Origin: Rhodocyclaceae bacterium
GTDB lineage: Bacteria > Pseudomonadota > Gammaproteobacteria > Burkholderiales > Rhodocyclaceae
Reading direction: 5' to 3'
DNA length: 64,000 nucleotides
NCBI GenBank assembly: GCA_028713915.1
Contig: JAQTNK010000011.1
Span: 1 to 64,000, forward strand
Shown: positions 7,912 to 17,091 of the stretch, in pieces
Numbering within the stretch: position 1 is the first letter of the stretch
Layout: each line of letters opens with the position of its first letter
Program-made: the position numbers and the translations under genes
The notes under the pieces: generated by a model
Database searches by the model: none
What the model saw: the letters and a program-made list of their open reading frames with translations, nothing else
What the model was told of the DNA's origin: nothing

Positions 7912-10900
7912 ATGAAAGCAAAAGCGAAACAGGCGAAGTACCCGGGCATTCCCAACGTCATCCACGGCAACGGCGCCGTTGCCAACGTCATGGGACACGT
8001 CTGCGGCGGCGTCATCGGCTACCCGATCACCCCCTCGACGGAAATCTCCGAGATCTACGAGGCGTTGCGCGCCGACGGCGGTCTCAACGTCTGGGGCCGG
8101 CACCCGTTCTTCTTCAGCCCTGAAGGCGAGCACTCGGCCCAGAGCGGCGCGCTCGGCGCGGCGCTGACCGGCGGCCAGTTCATCTCCAACGCGTCGTCGA
8201 GCCAGGGCATTCTCTACGGGCTCGAATCGCACTACGTCACCGTCGGCAAGAAAGTCGGCGGCTTCGTGCTGCAAGTCGCCGCCCGCGTCGTCTCCAAGCA
8301 CTCGCTCAACGTCATGGCCGGCCACGACGACGTCTATGCGCTGCTCTCCTCGGGCTACACGATCCTCTTCGGCGCCAATCCGCAGGAAGCCGCCGACCTC
8401 GCGGCGATTTCCTACCGCGTCGCCTCGCTCTCCCTGATCCCGGTCGCCAACGCCATGGACGGCTTCGCCACCAGCCACATGCTGAGCGAAGCCCTGATGC
8501 CCGAGCCCGAGCTGCTCAAGGAATTCCTCGGCGACCCGGCCGGCCGCATCGAATGCCCGACCGTCGCGCAGGAAATGCTGTTCGGCGCCAAAGGCCGCGT
8601 CTATCAGCTCAAGCAGTACCTGGCGCGCCGCAAGGACGAACTGACGGCCGCCAACCTCGAGCTGATCGAGAGCTATCTCGACAAGCACGCCGCCGCCGTC
8701 GAGAAGGACAACGCCGGCGACCGCGTCAAGGACACGCTCGGCTGGCTGCCCGAGGAACTGCACGGCCAGTGGCAGCGCCAGTGGGTCAATGCCCACGAGA
8801 AGGGCACGCGCCAGCGCGTCCCGGCCATGGTCGATGTGAACAACCCCAGCCTCACCGGCGGCGTGCAGAACCAGCCTGACTTCCAGGCCGGCGCCGCCGA
8901 CCACCGCACCCACTTCGCCGCCGCCGTGCCCGGCTTCGTGCGCCAGGCGATGGCCGAGTACGCCGAGCTGACCGGCCGCAAGTATGCGCCGGTGCAGACC
9001 TTCATGTGCGACGACGCCGACACCGTCATGGTCGGCCTCGGCTCCGTCACCGACGACGTCGAAGCCGTCGTCACCTACCTCAGAAGCCAGGGCAAGAAAG
9101 TCGGCTGCGTCGCCATCAAGGTGCTGCAGCCCTTCCCCGAGGCGGAACTCGTCGCCGCGCTGGTCGGCAAGAAAGCCGTCACCGTGCTCGAGCGCTCGGA
9201 CCAGACGGCGCTGACGACCTTCGTCACGCAGGCGCTGTTCAAGGCCGGCGAAAACGCCTCCGGCCCGCGCCATGCCGGCATCCCGGCGATCACCCAGATG
9301 CCGCGCATCACCACCGCGATCTTCGGCCTCGGCGCCCACGACCTGCAGCCGCGCGACCTGATCGCCGGCTTCGACAACATGGAGAAGGGCGGCATGGCGC
9401 CGCTGATCTACCTGGGCACGCAATTCTTCGCCAAGAACCCGACGCCGCGCGTCGCCGAACTCCAGGCGCGCCTGAAGGCCGCCTATCCCGAGACCGAAGT
9501 CATGGCGCTCGCGACCGGCGAGAACCCCAACCTGCTGCCGAAGAGCGCCTTCCGCATCCGCTTCCACTCGGTCGGCGGCTACGGCACGATCGCTTCCGGC
9601 AAGCTGCTCACCGACATCCTTGCCGGCGTGCTCGGCATGCACTCGAAGTCGGCGCCGAAGTACGGCTCCGAGAAGAGCGGCGCGCCGACCAACTACTACA
9701 TCACGCTGTCGCCCGAACCGATCAAGATCACCAACGCCGAACTCGAAGACGTCGAGATCGTGATCTCCCCGGACCACAAGGTCTTCAGCCACACCAACCC
9801 GCTGCGCGGGCTGGCCGCGGGCGGCACCTTCATGATGCAGACCAGCCTGTCCGCCACGGAAGTCTGGGCCGAAATGCCCGAGCGTGCGCGCAAGACGATC
9901 CGCGACAAGAAGATCCGCTTCTACATCATCGACGCCTTCGCCGTGGCCAAGAAGCATGCGCCGACGCCCGAGCTGGAAACCCGCATGATGGGCATCGCCT
10001 TCATCGGCGCCGTCGCCGGCCACGTCGACCGCGTCGCCGCCGATGCGCCGGCCGATGCCATCCTCGAGAAGATCCGCAACCAGATTTCCAAGAAGTTCGG
10101 CAGCAAGGGCGGCGCGGTCGTCGAAGGCAACATGGCCGTGATCCGCGAAGGCATCGAAGCCACGCACAAGGTCGACTACGACAGCGCCGCCTTCGCCAAG
10201 GCCGAAGCCGCCGCCGCCAAGACGGCGACCGGCAGCCTCCGCGGCGTGGCGATTTCCGCCTCGATGTGCCGCGCCGGCAGCTGCACCGAGAGCGCCGGCT
10301 TCGGCGATCGCGCCTACTACGACGACGTCGTCGCCAGCCACTTCCGCGAAGGCACCGTCGGCGAAGCGCCGGTGCTGCCCGGCACCGGCTTGTTCATGCC
10401 GGCCGGCACCTCGGCCATGAAGGACAAGGGCCTGTTCCGCCGCACCGTGCCCGAGTTCAAGGCCGAGTCCTGCACGGGCTGCATGGAATGCGCGCTGGTT
10501 TGCCCGGACGCCGCCATTCCCAACAACGTCCATGACATCCACGAGCTGCTGCTGACCGCCATCGGCGGTCTCGACGTCGCCGCGGCGCAGAAGGAAGCCA
10601 TGCGCGCGCACGTCTATGCGCTGTCCGAGGCGGTGCGCGAGATGTACCGCCAGAGCAAGCAGCCGCGCCCGCTGCATGAAATGGTCGCCGAAGCCGCCAG
10701 CACGCTGGAGACCGACAAGGTCACCGTGCTGAAGAACTTCGGCAAGGTCGCCGAAGTGCTGGCGGGCTACCCGGTGGCGAAGACGCGCCCCTACTTCGAC
10801 GCCATGGAGAAGAGCAATCCGGGCAGCGGCGGCCTCTACGCCGTCAACGTCGATCCCTGGAAGTGCACCGGCTGTCTCGAATGCGTGGCCGTCTGCGGCC

Positions 10901-12918
10901 CCGGCGCCCTCGTCGCCCGCGAACAGGATGCCGCGCTCGTCGACACCCTGCAGGCCCGCTTCGAGTTCATGAGCAAGATGCCGAACACGCCGGCGCGCTT
11001 CACCGACGGCGCCATCAAGGCCGACGGCGAAATCAAGCGCCTGATGCTCGACCGCACCAACTACTACGCGACCAACGGCGGCCACGGCGCCTGCCGCGGC
11101 TGCGGCGAAGTCACCGCCATCCGCCTGATGCTCGGCACCAACCGCGCCATCTTCGAGCGTCGCCGCCGCGACCACATCCGCGAACTCGAAGGCCTGATCG
11201 CGCGCCTGGGCACCAAGCAGGCGACGCTGGCGGCGGAAGACGGCGAGCGGCGCAGCCGCATCGACGCCGTCCTCGCGCAGCTGTCGAAGCGCCTGTATAT
11301 GTTCGAGAGCGGCCCGACGGGCAACGGCCCGGCCGGCGCCGTCATCGCCAACTCGACGGGCTGCAGCAGCGTCTATGCCTCGACCTTCCCGTTCAACTCC
11401 TACAACGATCCGTGGGTGAACAGCCTGTTCCAGGATGCCCAGCCGCTGGCGAAAGGCCTCTTCGAAGGCATCACGGCGGCGGCGGTCGAAGACATCCGCG
11501 CGCTGCGCACGGCGCGCCTGGAGCTTGACGACGCCTTCGAGCCCGAAGTCCATAACAAGCAGTTCAACAACCTGTCGTGGGCCCAGTTCACCGTCGATGA
11601 ACTGAACCTGATGCCGACGGTGATGACCATCGGCGGCGACGGCGCCACCTACGACATCGGCTTCGGCGCGCTGTCGCGCATTCTCGTCACCGACACGCCG
11701 CTGAAGGTGCTGGTGCTCAACACCGGCGTCTATTCCAACACCGGCGGCCAGGCCTCCTCGGCGAGCTTCGTCGGCCAGGATTCCGACCTCGCCCGCATCG
11801 GCGCGCTGCACACCGGCAAGCACGAGCATCGCAAGGAACTGGGCCTGATCGCCTCGTTCCATCCGAACGTCTTCGTCTGCTCGACCAGCACGTCGCTGCC
11901 GGGGCACTTCCTCAAGAACTCGCTGGAATTCCTGACCTACACGGATTCGCCCGCGGTGTTCGACGTCTATACGCCCTGCCAGCCCGAGCACGGCATCGCC
12001 GACGACGCTTCCTACTCGCATGCCCTGATGGCGGTGCAAAGCCGCATGAACCCGGTGTTCGTCCATGACCCGCGCCGCGGCACCACGCTGCACGAGTGGT
12101 TCTCGCTCGAGGGCAACCCCGATCCGGACAAGACCTGGACGACGACGACGCTCGAGTACCTCGACGACGAAGGCAAGCTGGCGCTGATGACCATGCCGCT
12201 GACGCCGGCCCATTTCGCGCTCGAGGAAAACCGCTTCAAGAAGCACTTCCGCAAGCTCTCCGCCGACGTGCCGGACGCCACGCCGGTCGATGCCTTCATC
12301 GACCTGGTGCCGGCCGACCGCGAAGGCCGCACGCCGTTCATCTGGGCGACCGACGCCAAGAAGCGCCTGATCCGCCTGTCGGTGTCGCCGATCATCGTCG
12401 AACTGGTCGAAGAGCGCCGCAAGTACTGGCACCTGCTGCAATACCTCGGCGGCTACCACGTCGGCAAGCTCGACGCCACGCACCGCGCCGGCATCGAAAG
12501 CCTGCAGGCGCAGTACCAGGAAGCCCTCAAGCAGCGCGAGTCGTCGCTCGACGCGATCGCCCGTTCGATGTCCGAACTGGCCGCCTCGTCGAAGGCGCCG
12601 CTGGCCGGCGGCTTCGTGCCGATGGCCGGCTTCGCGCTGGCGGCGCCGGCTGGCGGCGCGGCGGCGGCGGCCCCCGCGGCCGGCGGCGACGCGCTGGTGA
12701 CGTTCGACGTCGCCGAGCAAGCCAAGTGCACCAACTGCAAGACCTGCTACCAGGACCTTTCGGAACTGTTCGAGAAGACGCGCATCGTCGTCGACGGCGA
12801 GGCCAGGGAAGTCGGCGGCCTGATTCCCGGCGCGCTCGAGCGCGTCAAGGCGACGCCGGAACTGAAGGCCCGCATCAAGAAGGTGGCGGCGAACTGCGAC
12901 GCGGAGATCATTCGATGA
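7912..12918 (+). CDS. Single-chain pyruvate:ferredoxin oxidoreductase-like 2-oxoacid oxidoreductase
   Basis: A 1668-aa thiamine-diphosphate enzyme, longer than typical NifJ (about 1170-1200 aa). Order: pyrimidine-binding domain with Y37-PITPST; domain II (about 360-450); gamma domain (about 540-720, FHSVGGYGTIASGK); two [4Fe-4S] sites, C854/857/860/864 and C985/988/991/995; TPP-binding beta domain with GACRGCGE (about 1060) and GGDGATYDIGFG (about 1240), then NTGGQAS; an Ala/Gly linker; and a terminal motif CTNCKTC (1606-1612) with a lone later Cys at 1662. The motifs favour pyruvate, but the substrate is not certain. It probably oxidatively decarboxylates a 2-oxoacid to acyl-CoA. The next gene overlaps by ATGA, suggesting electrons go to that Nfn-like partner rather than to free ferredoxin. 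ATG at 7912 begins the conserved region. Confidence 0.9.
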   Translation: MKAKAKQAKYPGIPNVIHGNGAVANVMGHVCGGVIGYPITPSTEISEIYEALRADGGLNVWGRHPFFFSPEGEHSAQSGALGAALTGGQFISNASSSQGILYGLESHYVTVGKKVGGFVLQVAARVVSKHSLNVMAGHDDVYALLSSGYTILFGANPQEAADLAAISYRVASLSLIPVANAMDGFATSHMLSEALMPEPELLKEFLGDPAGRIECPTVAQEMLFGAKGRVYQLKQYLARRKDELTAANLELIESYLDKHAAAVEKDNAGDRVKDTLGWLPEELHGQWQRQWVNAHEKGTRQRVPAMVDVNNPSLTGGVQNQPDFQAGAADHRTHFAAAVPGFVRQAMAEYAELTGRKYAPVQTFMCDDADTVMVGLGSVTDDVEAVVTYLRSQGKKVGCVAIKVLQPFPEAELVAALVGKKAVTVLERSDQTALTTFVTQALFKAGENASGPRHAGIPAITQMPRITTAIFGLGAHDLQPRDLIAGFDNMEKGGMAPLIYLGTQFFAKNPTPRVAELQARLKAAYPETEVMALATGENPNLLPKSAFRIRFHSVGGYGTIASGKLLTDILAGVLGMHSKSAPKYGSEKSGAPTNYYITLSPEPIKITNAELEDVEIVISPDHKVFSHTNPLRGLAAGGTFMMQTSLSATEVWAEMPERARKTIRDKKIRFYIIDAFAVAKKHAPTPELETRMMGIAFIGAVAGHVDRVAADAPADAILEKIRNQISKKFGSKGGAVVEGNMAVIREGIEATHKVDYDSAAFAKAEAAAAKTATGSLRGVAISASMCRAGSCTESAGFGDRAYYDDVVASHFREGTVGEAPVLPGTGLFMPAGTSAMKDKGLFRRTVPEFKAESCTGCMECALVCPDAAIPNNVHDIHELLLTAIGGLDVAAAQKEAMRAHVYALSEAVREMYRQSKQPRPLHEMVAEAASTLETDKVTVLKNFGKVAEVLAGYPVAKTRPYFDAMEKSNPGSGGLYAVNVDPWKCTGCLECVAVCGPGALVAREQDAALVDTLQARFEFMSKMPNTPARFTDGAIKADGEIKRLMLDRTNYYATNGGHGACRGCGEVTAIRLMLGTNRAIFERRRRDHIRELEGLIARLGTKQATLAAEDGERRSRIDAVLAQLSKRLYMFESGPTGNGPAGAVIANSTGCSSVYASTFPFNSYNDPWVNSLFQDAQPLAKGLFEGITAAAVEDIRALRTARLELDDAFEPEVHNKQFNNLSWAQFTVDELNLMPTVMTIGGDGATYDIGFGALSRILVTDTPLKVLVLNTGVYSNTGGQASSASFVGQDSDLARIGALHTGKHEHRKELGLIASFHPNVFVCSTSTSLPGHFLKNSLEFLTYTDSPAVFDVYTPCQPEHGIADDASYSHALMAVQSRMNPVFVHDPRRGTTLHEWFSLEGNPDPDKTWTTTTLEYLDDEGKLALMTMPLTPAHFALEENRFKKHFRKLSADVPDATPVDAFIDLVPADREGRTPFIWATDAKKRLIRLSVSPIIVELVEERRKYWHLLQYLGGYHVGKLDATHRAGIESLQAQYQEALKQRESSLDAIARSMSELAASSKAPLAGGFVPMAGFALAAPAGGAAAAAPAAGGDALVTFDVAEQAKCTNCKTCYQDLSELFEKTRIVVDGEAREVGGLIPGALERVKATPELKARIKKVAANCDAEIIR

Positions 12919-15752
12919 GCACCCCCAATCCAAATCAGGAAGATCTGCAGCGCTACCTGCATGCGACCAGCGCGCTCGAAGCGACGCGTTCGCAGCTCGA
13001 CGCGCTCGAGCAGTCCGAAGCGGTCGGCATCTACCAGAAGCAGCTGGCGCTGCTGCAGCGCCGGCTGCTGTCGGAGCCGCAGGCGTTCCGCGACATGTTC
13101 GTCGCCGACGGCACCCAGGCCGTGGTCTGGGAGTTCCAGCAGGAGGAGCTCGGCGCCGACTTCACGCGCACGCTGTGGCACCAGCTGCTGCGCAACGACG
13201 ACATGAGCCTGGTGCTGATGCGTTTCATCTGGAACGTGCCGCTCAAGCTCAAGCGCAAGTTCATCAAGGCCATCGACCTGCACCTGTCCGACAAGTACCC
13301 GATGTTCAAGGGGCTGTCGAACGACTGGCCGGCCAACAACAGCATCCCGCCCTACATGCGCGATGCCGACGAGCGCTCGCGCGACTTCGGCCTCGTCAAT
13401 GAGGGCTACCTCGGCTACATGAGCCTCGGCTTCAACGCCCGCGAGGTGGACCTGTTCGTCTGGCTCGAAGCGCTGCGCGACAAGCAGTGCGAAGAGAAGC
13501 CCTGCGAAATCGGCGAGCCGATCCCCGGCAAGTCCGAGAACAAGGGCGGCTGTCCGGTCAAGATCCACATCCCGCAGATGCTGGAGCTCTTGGGCACCGG
13601 CCGCTTCCGCGAGGCGATGGAGCTGATCGAGAGCTGCAACCCGCTGCCCAACGTCACCGGCCGCGTCTGCCCGCAGGAACTGCAGTGCCAGGGCGTCTGC
13701 GCCCACCAGAAAAAGCCGATCGAGATCGGCCAGATCGAGTGGTACCTGCCGCAGCGCGAGAAGCTGGTCAACGCCGCAGGCATCGCGGCGAAGTTCGCCG
13801 ACCTGCCCGACCCGTGGGCCACCGCCGACAAGCCGCCGATCGCGGTCGTCGGCTCCGGCCCGGCCGGCCTCATCAACGCTTATCTGTTGGCGGCCGAAGG
13901 CTTCCCGGTCACGGTGTTCGAAGCCTTCCATACGCTCGGCGGCGTGCTGCGCTACGGCATCCCCGAGTTCCGCCTGCCCAACGAACTGATCGACGACGTC
14001 GTCGGCAAGATCGAGGCGCTCGGCGGCAAGTTCGTCAGGAACTTCGTCGTCGGCAAGACCGCGACCATCGGCGACCTCAAGAAGGCCGGCTTCTGGAAGA
14101 TCTTCGTCGGCACCGGCGCCGGCCTGCCGCGCTTCATGAGCGTGCCGGGCGAGCATCTGCTGAACGTCATGTCGGCCAACGAGTTCCTCACGCGCGTGAA
14201 CCTGATGCAGGGCGCGATGGCCGGCTACGAGACGCCGCTGCCCGAGACCAAGGGCAAGAACGTCATGGTCATCGGCGGCGGCAACACCGCCATGGATGCG
14301 GCGCGCACGGCGCGGCGGCTGGGCGGCAACGTCACCATCGTCTATCGCCGCACGCAGAGCGAAATGCCGGTGCGCGTCGAGGAACTGCATCACGCGCTCG
14401 AGGAAGGCATCCAGCTCAAGGTGCTGCGCGCGCCGTGCGAATTCGTCGGCGACGACAAGACGCACTTCGTCAACGGCGCCAAGCTCGACATCATCGAACT
14501 CGGCGCACCCGACGCCTCCGGCCGCCGCAGTCCGGTCGCCAGCGGCCGCACCGAGATGATGGCCACCGATCTCGTCATCATGGCGCTGGGCAACACCGCC
14601 AACCCGATCATCAAGGACTCGGAGCCGACGCTCAAGACGACCAAGTGGGGCACCATCGACATCGTCGCCAAGGGCTCGCAGCAGACGTCGCTCGAAGGCG
14701 TCTATACCGGCGGCGACGCCCAGCGCGGCGGCTCCACCGCCATCCGCGCGGCCGGCGACGGCCAGGCGGCGGCGCGCGAGATCGTCGGCGACATCAACAT
14801 GACCACCGGCGAGATCCGCCGCATGGTCGGCGCGGCGAAGAACTACACCCAGCTCGGCGCTGCGCCCTTCACCATCCTCGAGAAATTCGAGCTCGCCGAC
14901 AAGATCGTCGAGTTCACGGTGAATGCGCCGCTGATCGCCAAGAGCGCCCGCGCCGGCCAGTTCGTGCGCGTGCTGCCGTGGGACAAGGGCGAGCTGATTC
15001 CGCTCACGCTCGCCGACTGGGACGAGAAGGCCGGCACCATCACCATCGTCGTCCAGGCCATGGGCACGAGTTCCATCGCCATCAACAACATGAAGGTGGG
15101 CGACGCCTTCGCCGGCATCGCCGGTCCGCTCGGCCTGCCGAGCGAGCTGCACCGCTACGAAGGCAACCAGACGGTGGTGTTCACCGCGGGCGGCGTCGGC
15201 CTGCCGCCGGTGTATCCGATCATGCGCGAGCACCTGCGCCTGGGCAACCACGTCACGCTGATCTCGGGCTTTCGCAACGCCGACCTGTTGTTCTGGACGC
15301 GGGAAGACGAGCGCGTCGGCCGCATGCAGGCGGAGTTCCCCGAGCACCTCGCCGTCATCTACACCAGCAACGACGGCAGCTTCGGCATCAAGGGCTTCGT
15401 CACCGATCCGCTGGGCATGCTGCTGCAGCAGAACCAGAAGGGCGAAGGCCGCAAGATCGCCGAAGTCGTCACCATCGGCCCGCCGCTGATGATGCGCGCC
15501 GTCAGCGATCTGACGCGTTCCTACGGCACCAGGACCGTCGCCAGCCTGAACTCGATCATGGTGGACGCCACCGGCATGTGCGGCGCCTGCATGGTGCCGG
15601 TGAATGTCGAAGGCAAGCTGGTGCGCAAGCACGCCTGCATCGACGGCCCCGAGATCGACGCCCACGCCATCGACTGGGACAAGTTCCTGCCGCGCTTCAA
15701 CCAGTTCAAGCCGCAAGAGAAGGACAGCATGGTCAAGCACGGCTTCGCCTGA
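12915..15752 (+). CDS. NfnB-NfnA-like fusion flavoprotein (NAD(P)-linked oxidoreductase partner)
   Basis: A 945-aa protein with four parts: a 200-residue N-terminal region I do not recognise; an Fe-S domain of the GltD/DPD type (C213 and following Cys to about 265, RVCPQELQCQGVC); an FAD/NADPH module with GSGPAG (G313) and GGGNTAMDAAR (about 454); and a C-terminal NfnA/PyrK-like FAD/NAD domain ending in a [2Fe-2S] site with C889, C892 and C908, where D884 sits in the place of a fourth cysteine (VDATGMCGAC). An Asp plus three Cys cluster is reported for NfnA. The start overlaps the preceding stop (ATGA). It likely moves electrons from the 2-oxoacid oxidoreductase to NADP+, possibly by bifurcation with NAD. 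The chain is NfnB then NfnA. Confidence 0.87.
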   Translation: MSTPNPNQEDLQRYLHATSALEATRSQLDALEQSEAVGIYQKQLALLQRRLLSEPQAFRDMFVADGTQAVVWEFQQEELGADFTRTLWHQLLRNDDMSLVLMRFIWNVPLKLKRKFIKAIDLHLSDKYPMFKGLSNDWPANNSIPPYMRDADERSRDFGLVNEGYLGYMSLGFNAREVDLFVWLEALRDKQCEEKPCEIGEPIPGKSENKGGCPVKIHIPQMLELLGTGRFREAMELIESCNPLPNVTGRVCPQELQCQGVCAHQKKPIEIGQIEWYLPQREKLVNAAGIAAKFADLPDPWATADKPPIAVVGSGPAGLINAYLLAAEGFPVTVFEAFHTLGGVLRYGIPEFRLPNELIDDVVGKIEALGGKFVRNFVVGKTATIGDLKKAGFWKIFVGTGAGLPRFMSVPGEHLLNVMSANEFLTRVNLMQGAMAGYETPLPETKGKNVMVIGGGNTAMDAARTARRLGGNVTIVYRRTQSEMPVRVEELHHALEEGIQLKVLRAPCEFVGDDKTHFVNGAKLDIIELGAPDASGRRSPVASGRTEMMATDLVIMALGNTANPIIKDSEPTLKTTKWGTIDIVAKGSQQTSLEGVYTGGDAQRGGSTAIRAAGDGQAAAREIVGDINMTTGEIRRMVGAAKNYTQLGAAPFTILEKFELADKIVEFTVNAPLIAKSARAGQFVRVLPWDKGELIPLTLADWDEKAGTITIVVQAMGTSSIAINNMKVGDAFAGIAGPLGLPSELHRYEGNQTVVFTAGGVGLPPVYPIMREHLRLGNHVTLISGFRNADLLFWTREDERVGRMQAEFPEHLAVIYTSNDGSFGIKGFVTDPLGMLLQQNQKGEGRKIAEVVTIGPPLMMRAVSDLTRSYGTRTVASLNSIMVDATGMCGACMVPVNVEGKLVRKHACIDGPEIDAHAIDWDKFLPRFNQFKPQEKDSMVKHGFA

Positions 15753-15769
15753 CTGGGCTGAGCTAGGCT

Positions 15770-15813
15770 ACGGGCACGGCTGCGGCAAAACCGCTGCCGT
15801 GCCCGTTCCGTTT
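15770..15813 (+). terminator. Terminator-like hairpin after the Nfn-like gene
   Basis: A 16-bp stem (15770-15785 with 15791-15806, one T-T mismatch) with a CAAAA loop begins 17 bp after the stop codon. The following T tract is weak (TCCGTTT). It sits between two converging genes and may serve the plus-strand operon or both. Confidence 0.65.
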
Positions 15814-15841
15814 CATGGCGCCGGCGCGGCCGGCCGCGGCA

Positions 15842-16978
15842 TCAGACGATGTCGAGGTGCTGGATGCCGGCGTTGAGATCCCGGTCCTTGGAATCCTTGC
15901 CGTGCAGCTTGATCTGCAGGCGCACTTCGTTCATCGAATCGGCGAAGCGCAGGGCGTCTTCGTAGCTGATCTTGTCGGCCTCGTAGAGCTCGAACAGGGC
16001 CTGGTCGAAGGTGATCATGCCGAGCTCGCGCGACTTCTTCATGACCTCCTTGATGCCGTGCACTTCGCCTTTGCCGATGAGGTCGGAAATCAGCGGCGAA
16101 TTGAGCATGATCTCGATGGCGGCGGCGCGGCCCTTGCCGGCCTTCAGCGGGATCAGGCGCTGCGACACCACCGCCTTGAGGTTCAGCGACAAGTCCATCA
16201 GCAGCTGCGGCCGGCGTTCCTCGGGGAAGAAGTTGACGATGCGGTCCATCGCCTGGTTCGCATTGTTGGCGTGCAGCGTGCCGAGCGCCAGGTGGCCGGT
16301 CTCGGCGAAGGCGATGGCGTGCTCCATGACTTCGCGGTCGCGGATCTCGCCGATGAGGATGACGTCGGGCGCCTGGCGCAGCGTGTTCTTCAGCGCCGTC
16401 TCCCACGACTCGGTATCGACGCCGACTTCGCGCTGCGTGACGATGCAGTTCTTGTGCTCATGCACGTATTCGACCGGGTCTTCGATGGTGATGATGTGGC
16501 CGTAGGAATTCTGGTTGCGGTAGCCGATCATCGCCGCCATCGAAGTCGACTTGCCCGAGCCGGTGCCGCCGACGAACAGCACCAGTCCGCGCTTGGTCAT
16601 CGCCACGTCCTTGAGCACCGGCGGCAGCTTGAGGTCGTCGAAATCGGGGATCGTCGTGTTGATGGTGCGCATCACCATGCCGGCGCGGCCCTGCTGCATG
16701 AAGGCATTGACGCGGAAGCGGCCGATGCCGGCCGGGCTGATGGCGAAGTTGCATTCCTTGGTCGCCTCGAACTCGGCGGCCTGCTTGTCGTTCATCACCG
16801 CGCGGCAAAGTTCCAGCGTGTGCTGCGCCGTCAGCGCCTGCTGCGTCACCGGCGTCATCTTGCTGTCGATCTTGATGGCGGGCGGAAAGCCGGCCGTGAT
16901 GAAGAGGTCCGAGCCTTTCTTCTGCAGCATCATCGCCAGCAGCTGATGCATGAATTTGACGCCTTCGTCGCGTTCCAT
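15842..16978 (-). CDS. pilU: Type IV pilus retraction ATPase PilU
   Basis: A 378-aa PilT/PilU-type secretion ATPase: N-terminal region with GSDLFITAG-PP typical of PilU, Walker A GGTGSGKST, Asp box EDPVEYVHEHK, Walker B ILIGEIRD, and His box TLHANNANQAMDRI. PilU assists PilT in depolymerising type IV pili at the inner membrane. The start at 16978 has GGAAGAA at good spacing. It lies downstream of pilT on the same strand, the usual betaproteobacterial order, with a palindromic element in the 113-bp gap. Confidence 0.95.
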   Translation of the reverse strand: MERDEGVKFMHQLLAMMLQKKGSDLFITAGFPPAIKIDSKMTPVTQQALTAQHTLELCRAVMNDKQAAEFEATKECNFAISPAGIGRFRVNAFMQQGRAGMVMRTINTTIPDFDDLKLPPVLKDVAMTKRGLVLFVGGTGSGKSTSMAAMIGYRNQNSYGHIITIEDPVEYVHEHKNCIVTQREVGVDTESWETALKNTLRQAPDVILIGEIRDREVMEHAIAFAETGHLALGTLHANNANQAMDRIVNFFPEERRPQLLMDLSLNLKAVVSQRLIPLKAGKGRAAAIEIMLNSPLISDLIGKGEVHGIKEVMKKSRELGMITFDQALFELYEADKISYEDALRFADSMNEVRLQIKLHGKDSKDRDLNAGIQHLDIV

Positions 16979-17019
16979 ATTTCTTCCTTCAACCCCCGGA
17001 AACTCTACACCGCAAAGGA

Positions 17020-17080
17020 CGCCAAGGGCGCAAAGGTAAAGCGGAAGTCCCTAGGGTTTGCTTCCTTTGCGTCCTTGGCG
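17020..17080. repeat. Intergenic palindromic repeat between pilT and pilU
   Basis: A 17-bp inverted repeat (17020-17036 with 17064-17080, one mismatch, core GCCAAGGRCGCAAAGG) with a 27-nt loop. The ACCGCAAAGGACGCCAAGG wording resembles the degenerate element at 18891-18957, so the two are probably copies of a small intergenic repeat family. It could form a stem-loop in the pilT-pilU mRNA. Confidence 0.6.
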
Positions 17081-17091
17081 GCAAACCGCTT

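Noticed and set aside
7729..12933. A 1734-aa open frame antisense to the 2-oxoacid oxidoreductase gene
   Set aside because: It mirrors the GC-rich codon usage of the real gene, has low-complexity Arg/Gly/Ala/Asp content and no recognisable domain or ribosome site.
12747..15740. A 997-aa open frame antisense to the Nfn-like gene
   Set aside because: A shadow of the real gene on the other strand; composition is His/Asp/Val/Arg-rich with no motif.
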